DNA from: Pseudoalteromonas marina
Lineage (GTDB): Bacteria > Pseudomonadota > Gammaproteobacteria > Enterobacterales > Alteromonadaceae
Reading direction: 5' to 3'
Length of the DNA stretch: 64,000 nucleotides
Assembly (NCBI RefSeq): GCF_000238335.3
Contig: NZ_AHCB03000012.1
Span: 1 to 64,000, forward strand
Part shown: positions 37,451 to 46,191 of the stretch, piece by piece
Position numbering within the stretch: position 1 is the stretch's first letter
Layout of the letters: every line of letters begins with the position of its first letter
Notes under the pieces: model-generated
What the model was told of the DNA's origin: nothing
Databases searched by the model: none
Seen by the model: the letters and a program-made list of their open reading frames with translations, nothing else
Position numbers and translations under genes: made by a program

Positions 37451-38327
37451 ATATGTATTTTTAGCACTTAGTGTGTTTTCAGGCGCTGCTTTAGCTAATG
37501 TTATTCACGAAGAGCGCTCTTTATACCGAAATATTATTGTTGATGAAACTCGCGATTTACGCTGCTTAAAATTTAACACTAAAAGTAGCCAAACAAGTCA
37601 AAGTTGCATGTACAAAAACGACCCCGACAAGCTCGTTTTCAACTACACAAAGCTTACTTTTGCGAGTTTATTAGTAACCGAAAACCCTAAAAATGTATTA
37701 ATTATTGGGCTTGGGGGAGGCACATTGTCGAATGTTATTCATGAGTTATACCCTGCGGCTAAAATACACAATGTAGAAATAGACCCCGCTGTATTGAGTG
37801 TGGCTCGCGACTACTTTAGCTTTATTGAAAACGATAAAGTGACATCTAGTGTTCAAGATGGCCGTATTTTTATTAAACGCGCGGCTATTAAAAAGAAAAA
37901 GTACGATTGGATCATTCTTGATGCGTTTAACGGTGACTACATTCCTGAGCACCTGTTAACCAAAGAGTTTTTTGAAGAGGTTAAAGGTGTGTTGGCTGAT
38001 GGCGGCGTAGTTGCTGCAAATACATTTTCGAGTAGTAAACTATACGAGCATGAGTCGGCAACTTACCATAGCGTGTTTGGCGATTTTATTAACGTAAGCC
38101 GCGCTAATCGAAGCAACCGTATTATTTTAGCGGGTATTAAAGCTATGCCAACTAAGGCTCAACTTAACGAACGTGTTAAAGCGCTTGGGCCCAAGCTTAA
38201 AAAATATGATGTAGATATAAACGCCATAAGCAATTACATGCAGTACACACAAGATGAGCAAGATTGGCCTAAAAATACCAAAATTCTAACCGACCAATAC
38301 TCTCCTGCTAACCTACTTAACTTTTAA
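37443..38327 (+). CDS. spermidine-synthase-like SAM-binding protein with signal sequence
   Basis: 294 aa from ATG 37443. The first 18 residues (MLKYVFLALSVFSGAALA) look like a cleavable signal peptide or a membrane anchor. Then comes a spermidine-synthase/methyltransferase fold: LIIGLGGGTLSNVIHEL (SAM loop), NVEIDPAVLSVA, VQDGRIFIK and YDWIILDAFNGDYIPEHL, the last with the DAF/DxY pattern of aminopropyltransferases. Partner of the preceding membrane protein. A periplasmic SAM-dependent enzyme would be odd, so topology or activity needs care. Confidence 0.82.
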   Translation: MLKYVFLALSVFSGAALANVIHEERSLYRNIIVDETRDLRCLKFNTKSSQTSQSCMYKNDPDKLVFNYTKLTFASLLVTENPKNVLIIGLGGGTLSNVIHELYPAAKIHNVEIDPAVLSVARDYFSFIENDKVTSSVQDGRIFIKRAAIKKKKYDWIILDAFNGDYIPEHLLTKEFFEEVKGVLADGGVVAANTFSSSKLYEHESATYHSVFGDFINVSRANRSNRIILAGIKAMPTKAQLNERVKALGPKLKKYDVDINAISNYMQYTQDEQDWPKNTKILTDQYSPANLLNF

Positions 38328-38380
38328 TATGTAATGCGCCTTGCACTAATATAGCTAGGCGCATCCATTTAGGTTTATTG

Positions 38381-38794
38381 CTAAAACTTAATATTACCGC
38401 GCAATGCTTTTGTTTGGCCGTGTTTAGTTTTTTTATCCATGCGTTTACGCTGCGAATTACGGCTTGGTTTAGTTGCACGGCGGGCTTTATTGACCTTGGT
38501 AGCGCTTAATATGAGATCTTTTAAGCGTTTTAACGCGTCTTCGCGGTTAAGCTCTTGGGTACGGTGGCTTTGTGCTTTAATGATGAGAACACCCTCTTTG
38601 GTGATCCTCGAATCGTTTAAAGCAAGTAAACGTTCTTTGTAAAAGTCTGGTAATTTAGAGCGATTAATATCAAAACGTAAATGAATAGCGCTGGCGACTT
38701 TGTTAACGTTTTGGCCACCGGCACCTTGAGAACGAATAGCGGTGAGCTCTAATTCCCACTCATCAATAGTGACTGTATTTGAAATTGTTAACAT
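38381..38794 (-). CDS. arfB: alternative ribosome-rescue factor ArfB
   Basis: 137-aa peptidyl-tRNA hydrolase that releases nascent chains from ribosomes stalled on truncated mRNA. The catalytic GGQ motif is in RSQGAGGQNVNK (residues ~19-30). The basic C-terminal tail (RKRMDKKTKHGQTKALRG) that enters the empty mRNA channel is present. Length fits ArfB (YaeJ, about 140 aa), not RF1/RF2. It is monocistronic. Confidence 0.94.
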   Translation of the reverse strand: MLTISNTVTIDEWELELTAIRSQGAGGQNVNKVASAIHLRFDINRSKLPDFYKERLLALNDSRITKEGVLIIKAQSHRTQELNREDALKRLKDLILSATKVNKARRATKPSRNSQRKRMDKKTKHGQTKALRGNIKF

Positions 38795-39005
38795 TGCGTT
38801 CAGTTTCCGTTGCTAAAAATGCATTGTACCATTTGTACATTGACTTAGGGTGAATAAGCTAAATAGGCGGTTAATGCAAAGTTGAGTAAACATTTACGCC
38901 AATAAATAAATTTAGATTGGCATAGGCAATTATTTAGTTTTTAATTGCGCAGCCCTTATACGGGCCTAATATAATAATCGATTTTCGATAATAGGAAGTA
39001 CCTGC

Positions 39006-39575
39006 ATGAAAAAATTACTTGTATCACTGAGCTTGTTAGCAATGAGCTTTTCTGGTTTTGCTAAAGATATCACCGAAGGTGATTTACAAAGCTACATGAA
39101 AGCCTTACCTGCTGTAACAAGCTGGGCGAGCTCTCAAGACGCGTTAAAAAACGTAGACTTAGGCAGCATGCTAGGTGCAACCGCAGATCAAACTACAGCA
39201 GAGCAAGGCGCGCTTGCAAATACAGCCCTCAATATGATTAAAGAGCAATCACTGTATAAAAGCTTTGCGAGCGTAACAACTCGCTATGGCTTTACGCCTG
39301 AGCAGTTAATTACCGTGGGTTCTGAAGTGTCTATGGCATACATAGAAAACCTTAAATCGGGTTTGTCTGATGAAAATAAAGAAACAGCAAACAAATTAAT
39401 GGGTGGTTTTCAAAGCATGAAAAGCGCTAAAGATAAAGGCGCTACATCGTTAATGGGTTCGTTAGGTAATGCGTCAAGCGCTGCTGATACAACCGAGTCA
39501 CTTGTTAGCGAAAGTAATTTAGCATTAGTAAGCGAATACATGCCACAGCTTAAAAAGTTGTTTGCACTTTTATAA
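39006..39575 (+). CDS. hypothetical exported protein, mostly helical
   Basis: 189 aa with signal peptide MKKLLVSLSLLAMSFSGFA (cleavage before KDITE). The mature part is helical and rich in Ser, Ala, Lys and Leu, without cysteines. No family recognised. AGGAAG lies upstream of the ATG. It is monocistronic with a bidirectional terminator shared with the convergent SDR operon. Confidence 0.75.
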   Translation: MKKLLVSLSLLAMSFSGFAKDITEGDLQSYMKALPAVTSWASSQDALKNVDLGSMLGATADQTTAEQGALANTALNMIKEQSLYKSFASVTTRYGFTPEQLITVGSEVSMAYIENLKSGLSDENKETANKLMGGFQSMKSAKDKGATSLMGSLGNASSAADTTESLVSESNLALVSEYMPQLKKLFALL

Positions 39576-39586
39576 GTATTAAACAA

Positions 39587-39618
39587 TTAAAAAAGGTGGC
39601 ATTTGCCACCTTTTTTAA
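39587..39618. terminator. bidirectional terminator
   Basis: Stem AAAAAAGGTGGC / GCCACCTTTTTT with loop ATTT. The symmetric A and T tracts make it work for both the exported-protein gene (+) and the catabolic operon (-). Confidence 0.93.
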
Positions 39619-39637
39619 TACTTAAAATTTATAACAC

Positions 39638-40384
39638 TCACGACATTTTACGAATTGTACTCAGCGGTGCTATGCGTAAAATCCAATGCAGGAATGCCCA
39701 AGGCCAGCTTGGCACAAAGCTGTTGGCTTTTTCTTTATTTATTGCTTTTACCAGTGCTTTGCAGCCAGTTTCGGTATCAACAATAAACGGCACTGTTTTT
39801 ACTTTTTCGTTTATTTCGCTTCTTATAAAACCTGGATGTACACAGCTTACTTTTATAGGCGTGTGCATTACATCTATGCGTATGCCCTCACTTAATGAGG
39901 TAATAGCCGCTTTAGTGGCGGCGTAAACGGTCATGGCGCGTCTAAAACCACGTACAGCACTAATAGATGAAATAGTCACTAAATGACCATAGTTTTGCGC
40001 TCTAAAAATTTCCATTGCGGCCTCAGCTTGCGCAAGTGCGGCCACAAAGTTAGTTTGTGCGGTTTGTTTGTTGGCATTAAAATAACCCGTACCAATAGAG
40101 GCTCCTTTGCCCATCCCTGCATTTATAATTACTCTATCAAGGCCGTTAAGCTCATCTTTAAAGGCGTTAAATACGCTAAATACTTGCTCGTGGTCGTTAA
40201 CATCAAGTACTTTTATGCTAATGGTTATATTTGGGTTTATTTGTTCAAGCTCACTTTTTAGCTGCTCTAACAGCTCAAAGCGCCGAGCACATAAAGCAAG
40301 ATTACAACCTTGTTTTGCAAACTCTTTTGCCATGCCTTTGCCTAAGCCTGAACTTGCACCTGTTATTAGTATGTTTTTGCGCAT
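39638..40384 (-). CDS. SDR-family oxidoreductase
   Basis: 248 aa, short-chain dehydrogenase. Cofactor loop ITGASSGLGKGMA, NAGMG motif, and catalytic Ser with YxxxK as YAATK. Ala/Arg after the first strand (CARR) suggests NADPH. It is the last gene of a five-gene minus-strand operon starting with the acyl-CoA dehydrogenase at 44236, with 10 bp from the preceding gene. It probably acts on a ketone or alcohol intermediate; substrate unknown. Confidence 0.9.
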   Translation of the reverse strand: MRKNILITGASSGLGKGMAKEFAKQGCNLALCARRFELLEQLKSELEQINPNITISIKVLDVNDHEQVFSVFNAFKDELNGLDRVIINAGMGKGASIGTGYFNANKQTAQTNFVAALAQAEAAMEIFRAQNYGHLVTISSISAVRGFRRAMTVYAATKAAITSLSEGIRIDVMHTPIKVSCVHPGFIRSEINEKVKTVPFIVDTETGCKALVKAINKEKANSFVPSWPWAFLHWILRIAPLSTIRKMS

Positions 40385-40394
40385 AATTAGATCC

Positions 40395-41099
40395 TTAGGT
40401 GTATGTAATTAATTTTTGTTGTGGGTGGCACTCTAAAAAGTGATGTTCGTTTAAACTGCTAATGCTTAACTGACGGTTTGCCCCTTTGCCGCGCGCCACT
40501 ACTTTGGTTACGCCTGCGTTTACTAAGTTCCAATTAATATCAATAAAGCGCTCGAGCTTTAGCCCCATTAAATGGCTGGTTATAATGCTAATAGGCCCGC
40601 CAGAGGTGTAAATAAGTACTTTTTTACCGTGGTTTTCATTGGCTATTTGTTCAAGTGCGCCCAGTACACGCGCAGTAAATGCATTAAAGCTTTCGTTATA
40701 TTGAGTGCTGTCGGGATTGAGTACCCATTGCTGTATGGCGCTAATAAATACCGTTTTAAAGTATTCCATAGGCTCGGCTTGCTTGCTAAGTACCGCGCGA
40801 ACTTGGCTTGGGGTGGCAAGCTTTGGGTTATAAACGGCTAAAATATGCTCGTGATCGTATTCGTTTAATCGCGTATCGTTTATTAGTACCGGCGCATTAT
40901 TAGCACTTGCTAAACTCAGCTCTGCGGTTTGATTATGGCGCAGCATACTGCCAGCAAATACAGCATCGGGTGTTAGCTGCTTTTGTGCTAAATATTTACC
41001 CAGTAGTGTGGCTTGCTGTTGTCCTTTTGTTGAGAGTGTATCGTAATCATCAGCCGAAAAACTGGCCTGCCCGTGGCGTACTAAATATAAAATACACAT
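40395..41099 (-). CDS. histidine phosphatase family protein
   Basis: 234 aa, phosphoglycerate-mutase-like fold. The phospho-accepting His is in LYLVRHGQASF (residue ~9), and the second His region may be the YTSGGPI segment, where the usual second His is replaced; the acid/base Glu lies in NEYDHE. That missing second RHG-partner His is worth noting. Its ATG shares one base with the stop of the kinase gene upstream (TAATG), so kinase and phosphatase are translationally coupled. Substrate unknown. Confidence 0.85.
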   Translation of the reverse strand: MCILYLVRHGQASFSADDYDTLSTKGQQQATLLGKYLAQKQLTPDAVFAGSMLRHNQTAELSLASANNAPVLINDTRLNEYDHEHILAVYNPKLATPSQVRAVLSKQAEPMEYFKTVFISAIQQWVLNPDSTQYNESFNAFTARVLGALEQIANENHGKKVLIYTSGGPISIITSHLMGLKLERFIDINWNLVNAGVTKVVARGKGANRQLSISSLNEHHFLECHPQQKLITYT

Positions 41100-42172
41100 T
41101 AGACTTTACCTTGGTTGTTAATGGCTTTTTTACAGCGCCATAAAAGGTAATGTACAAACACCCAAAAGTGTTTAAAGGCGGGGTTTTTAGTTTGCCCATG
41201 GTGATAGCGGTAATAAATTTGCTGCACAATGCCGGCAAGTCTAAATAGTCCGTACACTTCGTAAAAGGTAAAGTCACCTACGGTTATATTCATTTTTTTA
41301 CAGTAGTAGGCCACTACTTCTTTGCGCGTTAGCATACCCTCTAAGTGAGTGGGTTGACGGCGCGTGGCTTGGGCTAAAAAATCATCTCCTGGCTCTACCC
41401 AGTAAGCCAATGTATTGCCCAAATCCATAAGTGGGTCGCCAAGGGTGGCAAGTTCCCAATCTAAAATACCCAGTACGTTGGTGTAGTCGTTTGCATCAAG
41501 CACAACGTTATCAAACCTAAAGTCGTTATGTGTTATGCAAATGCGCTCGTTACTTGGCATGTTGTTTTCAAGCCATTTAATTACTTTTTTGCCGCTGGGT
41601 ACATTCCAAGTTTTGGCTTTAGTAAAGCGCTCGCTCCAGCCGCTAATTTGGCGCTGTGTATAGCCTTCGCCTTTGCCTAAATGGCTTAAGTTGGCCTGTT
41701 TGTAATCTACTTTGTGTAACTCTACTAGGCAGTCGAGTACGTTTTCGCACAGCTTTTTGGTGCGCTCGGGCGTGGGGGTTAATCCGCGTGGTAAATTTTT
41801 ACGCGGAATTATCCCCGTAAGCTTTTCCATAACGTAAAAGTCGGTGCCGAGTATGTTTTCATCGTCGCAAAACGCCTCCATATTTGGCACATAGCCGTAA
41901 ACTGGCTTTAGCGCCTGCTGAAGTTTAAACTCGCGGCCCATATCGTGTGCGCCTTTGGCTTTGGTGCCTTTGGGCGCACGGCGTAAAATAAGCGATTGCT
42001 CTGGGTACTCTAGGCAGTAGGTCCAGTTTGATGCCCCCCCTGCGTATTGAGTAACACTTGGCTCGCCAGTTAATTGTGTAATGTGTTGTTTAAGCCAGGC
42101 ATCTACCTTTTGGGTGTCGAGCTCTTCGCCTTGGCGTACGTTTTTGGCTTGATCTAATAATTGTGTGTTCAT
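41099..42172 (-). CDS. APH-family phosphotransferase, ACAD10/11 kinase-like
   Basis: 357 aa, aminoglycoside-phosphotransferase fold. Catalytic loop ITHNDFRFDNVV (HxDxxxxN) and DWELATLGDP (the metal-binding Asp). This branch resembles the kinase domain of ACAD10/ACAD11 and LvaA of Pseudomonas, which phosphorylate 4-hydroxyacyl-CoAs (established knowledge), rather than drug-resistance kinases. It is in an operon with an acyl-CoA dehydrogenase, two SDRs and a phosphatase. It lies 12 bp after the SDR gene. Confidence 0.88.
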   Translation of the reverse strand: MNTQLLDQAKNVRQGEELDTQKVDAWLKQHITQLTGEPSVTQYAGGASNWTYCLEYPEQSLILRRAPKGTKAKGAHDMGREFKLQQALKPVYGYVPNMEAFCDDENILGTDFYVMEKLTGIIPRKNLPRGLTPTPERTKKLCENVLDCLVELHKVDYKQANLSHLGKGEGYTQRQISGWSERFTKAKTWNVPSGKKVIKWLENNMPSNERICITHNDFRFDNVVLDANDYTNVLGILDWELATLGDPLMDLGNTLAYWVEPGDDFLAQATRRQPTHLEGMLTRKEVVAYYCKKMNITVGDFTFYEVYGLFRLAGIVQQIYYRYHHGQTKNPAFKHFWVFVHYLLWRCKKAINNQGKV

Positions 42173-42184
42173 TGCTAGCCTTTA

Positions 42185-43006
42185 TTATTTTGATTTTAAA
42201 CGTTGCATAGAGCGTGTTTTTTTCAGCATGTTTTTAATGTACCACTCAACGGGGAGTAGTTTTTTCATTAAAAAGGCCTGTTTACCTAATTTATGGGTCA
42301 AAATTAAAAATGGGCGTTTAAGTGACTGCTTATAAATAATATCGGCAACTTGTTGTGCGTTTATGGGGGAGCGCTCAAAGGCACGGTTAAGCATGGTTTT
42401 CATGGCCGGCTCGCTAGTGCGCATTGATTCATCAAGATTGGTTTTAAAAAAGCTTGGGCACACTACGCTTACATCTATATTATCGTGGGCGAGTTCAAGC
42501 TTTAGGGTTTCGCTAAAGCCAATAACCGCTGCTTTTACGGCGTTATAACTGCTCATAAACGGAATAGGGGTAAGCCCTGCTTGTGAGGCTATATTAATAA
42601 AGTAGCCACCGCCTTGTTGCACAAAGGCGGGGTAAAACGTTTGGCACACCCGCACCATAGAGAGCAAATTAATATCCATAATCCACTGCCATTGCTCAAG
42701 CGATTCGCCCTCAAGCGAGCCACCCGTGGCTACGCCTGCATTATTTATAACAATATCTACGCCCTGCCACTTGGTTTGGATAATATCGTAAAGCCCCTTT
42801 ACATCTGCTTGCTTGGTTACATCGCAGGCGTAAAAAAAAGCATCGGCTTTTAGTGCTTGCAGCTCACTAATGGTTATGGCTGCACGCTCGGCGTTTATAT
42901 CGGCAATACAAATTTGTAAGTTAGCGCCCAAATTACTTGCATAACTCAGGGCTAACGCTTTACCCAGCCCTGTGGCTCCACCTGTTATTATTAGTCGTGT
43001 TTTCAT
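42185..43006 (-). CDS. SDR-family oxidoreductase
   Basis: 273 aa. Cofactor loop TGGATGLGKALA, NNAGVATGG, catalytic Ser in IASQAG and YNAVK (YxxxK). In the Lva-type scheme an SDR (LvaD) reduces the 4-keto group to a 4-hydroxy group before phosphorylation, and this gene lies directly between the dehydrogenase and kinase genes (10 and 12 bp spacing). The C-terminus is basic and may contact a membrane or CoA. Substrate inferred only from context. Confidence 0.88.
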   Translation of the reverse strand: MKTRLIITGGATGLGKALALSYASNLGANLQICIADINAERAAITISELQALKADAFFYACDVTKQADVKGLYDIIQTKWQGVDIVINNAGVATGGSLEGESLEQWQWIMDINLLSMVRVCQTFYPAFVQQGGGYFINIASQAGLTPIPFMSSYNAVKAAVIGFSETLKLELAHDNIDVSVVCPSFFKTNLDESMRTSEPAMKTMLNRAFERSPINAQQVADIIYKQSLKRPFLILTHKLGKQAFLMKKLLPVEWYIKNMLKKTRSMQRLKSK

Positions 43007-43015
43007 GGTGTTGCC

Positions 43016-44236
43016 TTAGCGGTATTTGTTAAGTTCGAGGCGCGAAACCATGCCCATATGTACTTCGTCTGGGCCATCTGCAAGGCGTAAAATACGCCCC
43101 ATTGCATTAAACGAGGCAATAGGAAAGTCGCTCGACACCCCTGCGCCACCAAACACTTGTATTGCCATATCTGAGACCATTTGCAGCATATTAGGCACGA
43201 CTACTTTTATGCTCGATATTTCGGTCATGGCGTGTTTAACGCCTTGAGTGTCTATTTTCCATGCCGCGTGTAGGGTTAATAAACGGGCTTGATCTATTGC
43301 CATACGCGCTTGCGCTACACGTTCTAAATTACCGCCTAATTTAAGTAAGGGTTTACCAAAAGCGCTGCGCGACAGGCCTCGTTTAATCATGAGTTCTAAA
43401 CAGCGCTCTGCTGCGCCAATTGCGCGCATACAATGATGAATTCGCCCAGGCCCTAAGCGCCCTTGTGCAATGGCAAAGCCTTTGCCTAACCCTAAAATAA
43501 GGTTTTGTTTTGGTACGCGTACGTTATTAAATTCCATTTCACCGTGGCCGTAGGGGGCATCAAAATCGCCACAGGCACTTAGCATACGCTTAATGTTTAC
43601 ACCGGGTGTGTTTAGCGGCACAAGTACCATTGAATGCTGGCTGTGTTTATCGTTTTCGGGGTTGGAAAGCCCCATAAAAATAGCCACCTGTGCATTAGGA
43701 TGACCAAGGCCGGTGGTCCACCATTTTTTGCCATTTAAAATCAGCTCGTCGCCATCAACATCTATAGTTGCTTGCATGTTTGTCGCATCTGATGAAGCGA
43801 CATCGGGCTCGGTCATGGCAAATACAGAGCGTATTTCGCCATTTAATAATGGGGTTAACCACTGTTGTTTTTGTTCATCGTTTGCAAAATGATAAAGCAC
43901 TTCCATATTGCCGGTGTCGGGCGCGTTACAATTAAATATTTCTGAGGCAAATAAGCATTTACCCATTTGCTCTGCAGTAGGGGCGTATTCTAAGCAGGTT
44001 AAACCTTGTGCTAGTTCTTCATCGGGTAAAAATAAGTTCCACAGGCCAGCGGCTTTTGCTTTCGCTTTTAATGGCTCAATGTGCTCACTTAGTTGCCAAG
44101 TGGTCCAATCGTTTGAATTATTTTTAGCATGGTTATGCGCAACTACTGCTTGCTCAATAGGCAAGATGTGTTCATCCATAAAGGCGGTTACACGCTTTAA
44201 GTAGTCTTGGCTTTTTTGGCTTGGCTCAAAGTTCAT
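43016..44236 (-). CDS. acyl-CoA dehydrogenase, ACAD10/11-like
   Basis: 406-aa flavoprotein with the three-domain acyl-CoA dehydrogenase fold. Visible are FAMTEPDVASSDATNM (FAD/substrate segment), KWWTTGLGHPNAQVAIFMG, RIHHCMRAIGAAERC and VFGGAGVSSDFP near the C-terminus. This WWTTG subtype is the ACAD10/11 type, which releases phosphate from 4-phosphoacyl-CoA rather than performing simple beta-oxidation (family knowledge). First gene of the minus-strand operon; a LysR gene is divergent at 44352. Confidence 0.9.
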   Translation of the reverse strand: MNFEPSQKSQDYLKRVTAFMDEHILPIEQAVVAHNHAKNNSNDWTTWQLSEHIEPLKAKAKAAGLWNLFLPDEELAQGLTCLEYAPTAEQMGKCLFASEIFNCNAPDTGNMEVLYHFANDEQKQQWLTPLLNGEIRSVFAMTEPDVASSDATNMQATIDVDGDELILNGKKWWTTGLGHPNAQVAIFMGLSNPENDKHSQHSMVLVPLNTPGVNIKRMLSACGDFDAPYGHGEMEFNNVRVPKQNLILGLGKGFAIAQGRLGPGRIHHCMRAIGAAERCLELMIKRGLSRSAFGKPLLKLGGNLERVAQARMAIDQARLLTLHAAWKIDTQGVKHAMTEISSIKVVVPNMLQMVSDMAIQVFGGAGVSSDFPIASFNAMGRILRLADGPDEVHMGMVSRLELNKYR

Positions 44237-44351
44237 TAGGGTTGCCTGTTTATTTTTTAGTTAACCCAGCATAAAACATTCGCCCCAATGAATTAAATGA
44301 AATATATTACCAGTTAAGTGTGAATTACATTCATAGTGTGGGCGGGTAATA

Positions 44352-45260
44352 ATGATTGAAGCTAAAAATATTCAGCAGTTGGATTTAAATTTACTTAAAA
44401 TATTTGAATGCCTATACCGTGAAAAAAACATGAGCGAAACCGCAAAGGTGCTGTACATAACGCCCTCAGCAGTTAGCCATGCTATAAAACGTTTGCGCAG
44501 TGTATTAAACGATCCGTTATTTGAGCGCCAAGGGCAATTAATGCTGCCCACCCCTGCGTGCCAACGTATGGCACCCGATCTAATAGATTTACTCGAAAAA
44601 TTACGCCAAGTGCTACAAGCCTGCGGTGACTTTAATTTAGAGACCACTGCGCAAACCTTTAAAATAGCTCTGCACGATGCAATAGAGCCTATTGTTTTGC
44701 CTAAATTGCAACTTGCACTGGCAAAACATGCTCCCAATGCAAGCTTAGCGAGCGTAAAATTAAGCCGTGAAGATATGCATAAGCAATTAGCTAATCATCA
44801 AATAGATATGGCAATTGATGTAGCACGGCCAATAAAAGCGCCCATTAGCCATGCTGTTCTTTCAAGTGATCACTTTTGTGTACTCATGAAAAAAAACCAC
44901 CCGCTTAAAAACCAACTCAATATAGACAATTATTTAGCTGCTAAGCATGTGGCGGTATCTAACCGGGCAACCGGTACTGTTATTGAAGATATTGCGTTAT
45001 TGCAATTGAGTTTTAATAGGCAGGTGGCTATACGTTGTCAAAATTATTTTGCCGCGAAAGAGGTAATAAAAGACGCGCCATTTTTACTTACTTTACCTTC
45101 AATGGTTGCCAGTCAATTGTTGGATGACACACTAATAGCAAGGCCTGTGCCCACCACTATGCCTGCTATTTATCAGCATTTATATTGGCATCAGAGCACT
45201 GATAAAGACGACGCTTTAGTATGGTTACGCGGGCAAGTGCAGCATATTTTTAAACGTTAA
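44352..45260 (+). CDS. LysR-family regulator of the acyl-CoA operon
   Basis: 302 aa. LDLNLLKIFECLYREKNMSE, YITPSAVSHAIKRLRSVLNDPLF is the NodD/PcpR-type helix-turn-helix. It closely resembles the LysR protein at 49207 (shared DLNL..I...Y...., AVSHA..RLR...DDPLF patterns and matching effector-domain blocks such as MHKQLANHQIDMAIDV vs MEKSLENQEIDIVIDV), so the two are paralogues. It is divergent from the operon at 44236, its expected target. Confidence 0.9.
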   Translation: MIEAKNIQQLDLNLLKIFECLYREKNMSETAKVLYITPSAVSHAIKRLRSVLNDPLFERQGQLMLPTPACQRMAPDLIDLLEKLRQVLQACGDFNLETTAQTFKIALHDAIEPIVLPKLQLALAKHAPNASLASVKLSREDMHKQLANHQIDMAIDVARPIKAPISHAVLSSDHFCVLMKKNHPLKNQLNIDNYLAAKHVAVSNRATGTVIEDIALLQLSFNRQVAIRCQNYFAAKEVIKDAPFLLTLPSMVASQLLDDTLIARPVPTTMPAIYQHLYWHQSTDKDDALVWLRGQVQHIFKR

Positions 45261-45270
45261 TAGCTATAAA

Positions 45271-45306
45271 AAAAGCGCCAAATTTAGTGAACTAAATTTG
45301 GCGCTT
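45271..45306 (-). terminator. terminator, 16-bp stem
   Basis: Perfect stem AAGCGCCAAATTTAGT / ACTAAATTTGGCGCTT with loop GA. The A tract on the left gives seven T's on minus, ending the transporter operon; it also closes the LysR gene from the other side. Confidence 0.93.
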
Positions 45307-45317
45307 CGCATTATTTT

Positions 45318-46190
45318 TTAAGCGTTTACAAGGCGTTTGTTTTTAAACTTAAGCCCAGCAATTAATAACAGCGGCCCAATAAACATGGCAAGGCCATATA
45401 CACCACCAGTTACGGCATACTCAGGCTTATTTAAAAAGCTTATAGCAATTAAAATAGCCAGCGATGCGTTTTGAATCCCTACTTCAATGCCGAGTGTTAA
45501 CGAATCAGTTAAAGATAGTTTTGAAAGCTTTGCTATTAGCAAGCCAATGATCATTGAACCAATATTAAGTGCTATACACGCCCAAAATACATCGTTAAAC
45601 GAGCTTGCCAGTAAGGCGCGTTCTTTTATTACTAGCGCGGCTATCATGGCGAGCATAAAAAATAACGAAAAGCGCCTAAAAAACGGCTCGCTTTTAATCG
45701 CAAATTCGCTTTTAAAATGGCGCAGGCTTATGCCTATGGCTACAGGCACTAAGGTGATTACAAATAGCCCAAGTGATGTAGTTAATATTGAAAAGCTGGC
45801 ATCGTCTTGCGGCGCAAATTGGTGCATGGCAAAGCCAATAATAAACGGTGTGGTAATAATGCTAATAGCAGTTGAGGCAGCGGTTAAGCTTACCGAAAGC
45901 GCTAAATTAGCTTTTGCTAGCTGGCTCACTACGTTTGACATAGTACCGCCAGGGCACGCGGCTAAAATCATTAACCCTATTGCAATTGGTGTGGGTAAAT
46001 TAAGTAAATAGCATAAACCTAAAGCCAATAGCGGCATGGCGATAATTTGGCCTACCAAGCCCATAGCAATTGCTATGGGCTTTTTAAAAAGTCTTGTAAA
46101 GTCAGTAGTTGTAAGGCCTAAACCCATACCAAACATAATGAGCGCTAAGGCTAGGGGTAATATTATTTCTGTTAAAAAAGATGCATTCAA
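45318..46190 (-). CDS. BASS-family (bile acid:sodium symporter) transporter
   Basis: 290 aa, about nine transmembrane segments. ALIMFGMGLGLTTTDFTRL and AACPGGTMSNVVSQLAKAN (with the GG and SN residues of the Na+ site) and GIEVGIQNASLAI are BASS signatures. The family imports bile acids, pantoate, pyruvate or other organic anions with Na+. Here it follows an acyl-CoA synthetase gene with only 1 bp between, so the imported acid is probably then activated to its CoA ester. Confidence 0.9.
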   Translation of the reverse strand: MNASFLTEIILPLALALIMFGMGLGLTTTDFTRLFKKPIAIAMGLVGQIIAMPLLALGLCYLLNLPTPIAIGLMILAACPGGTMSNVVSQLAKANLALSVSLTAASTAISIITTPFIIGFAMHQFAPQDDASFSILTTSLGLFVITLVPVAIGISLRHFKSEFAIKSEPFFRRFSLFFMLAMIAALVIKERALLASSFNDVFWACIALNIGSMIIGLLIAKLSKLSLTDSLTLGIEVGIQNASLAILIAISFLNKPEYAVTGGVYGLAMFIGPLLLIAGLKFKNKRLVNA

Positions 46191-46191
46191 A

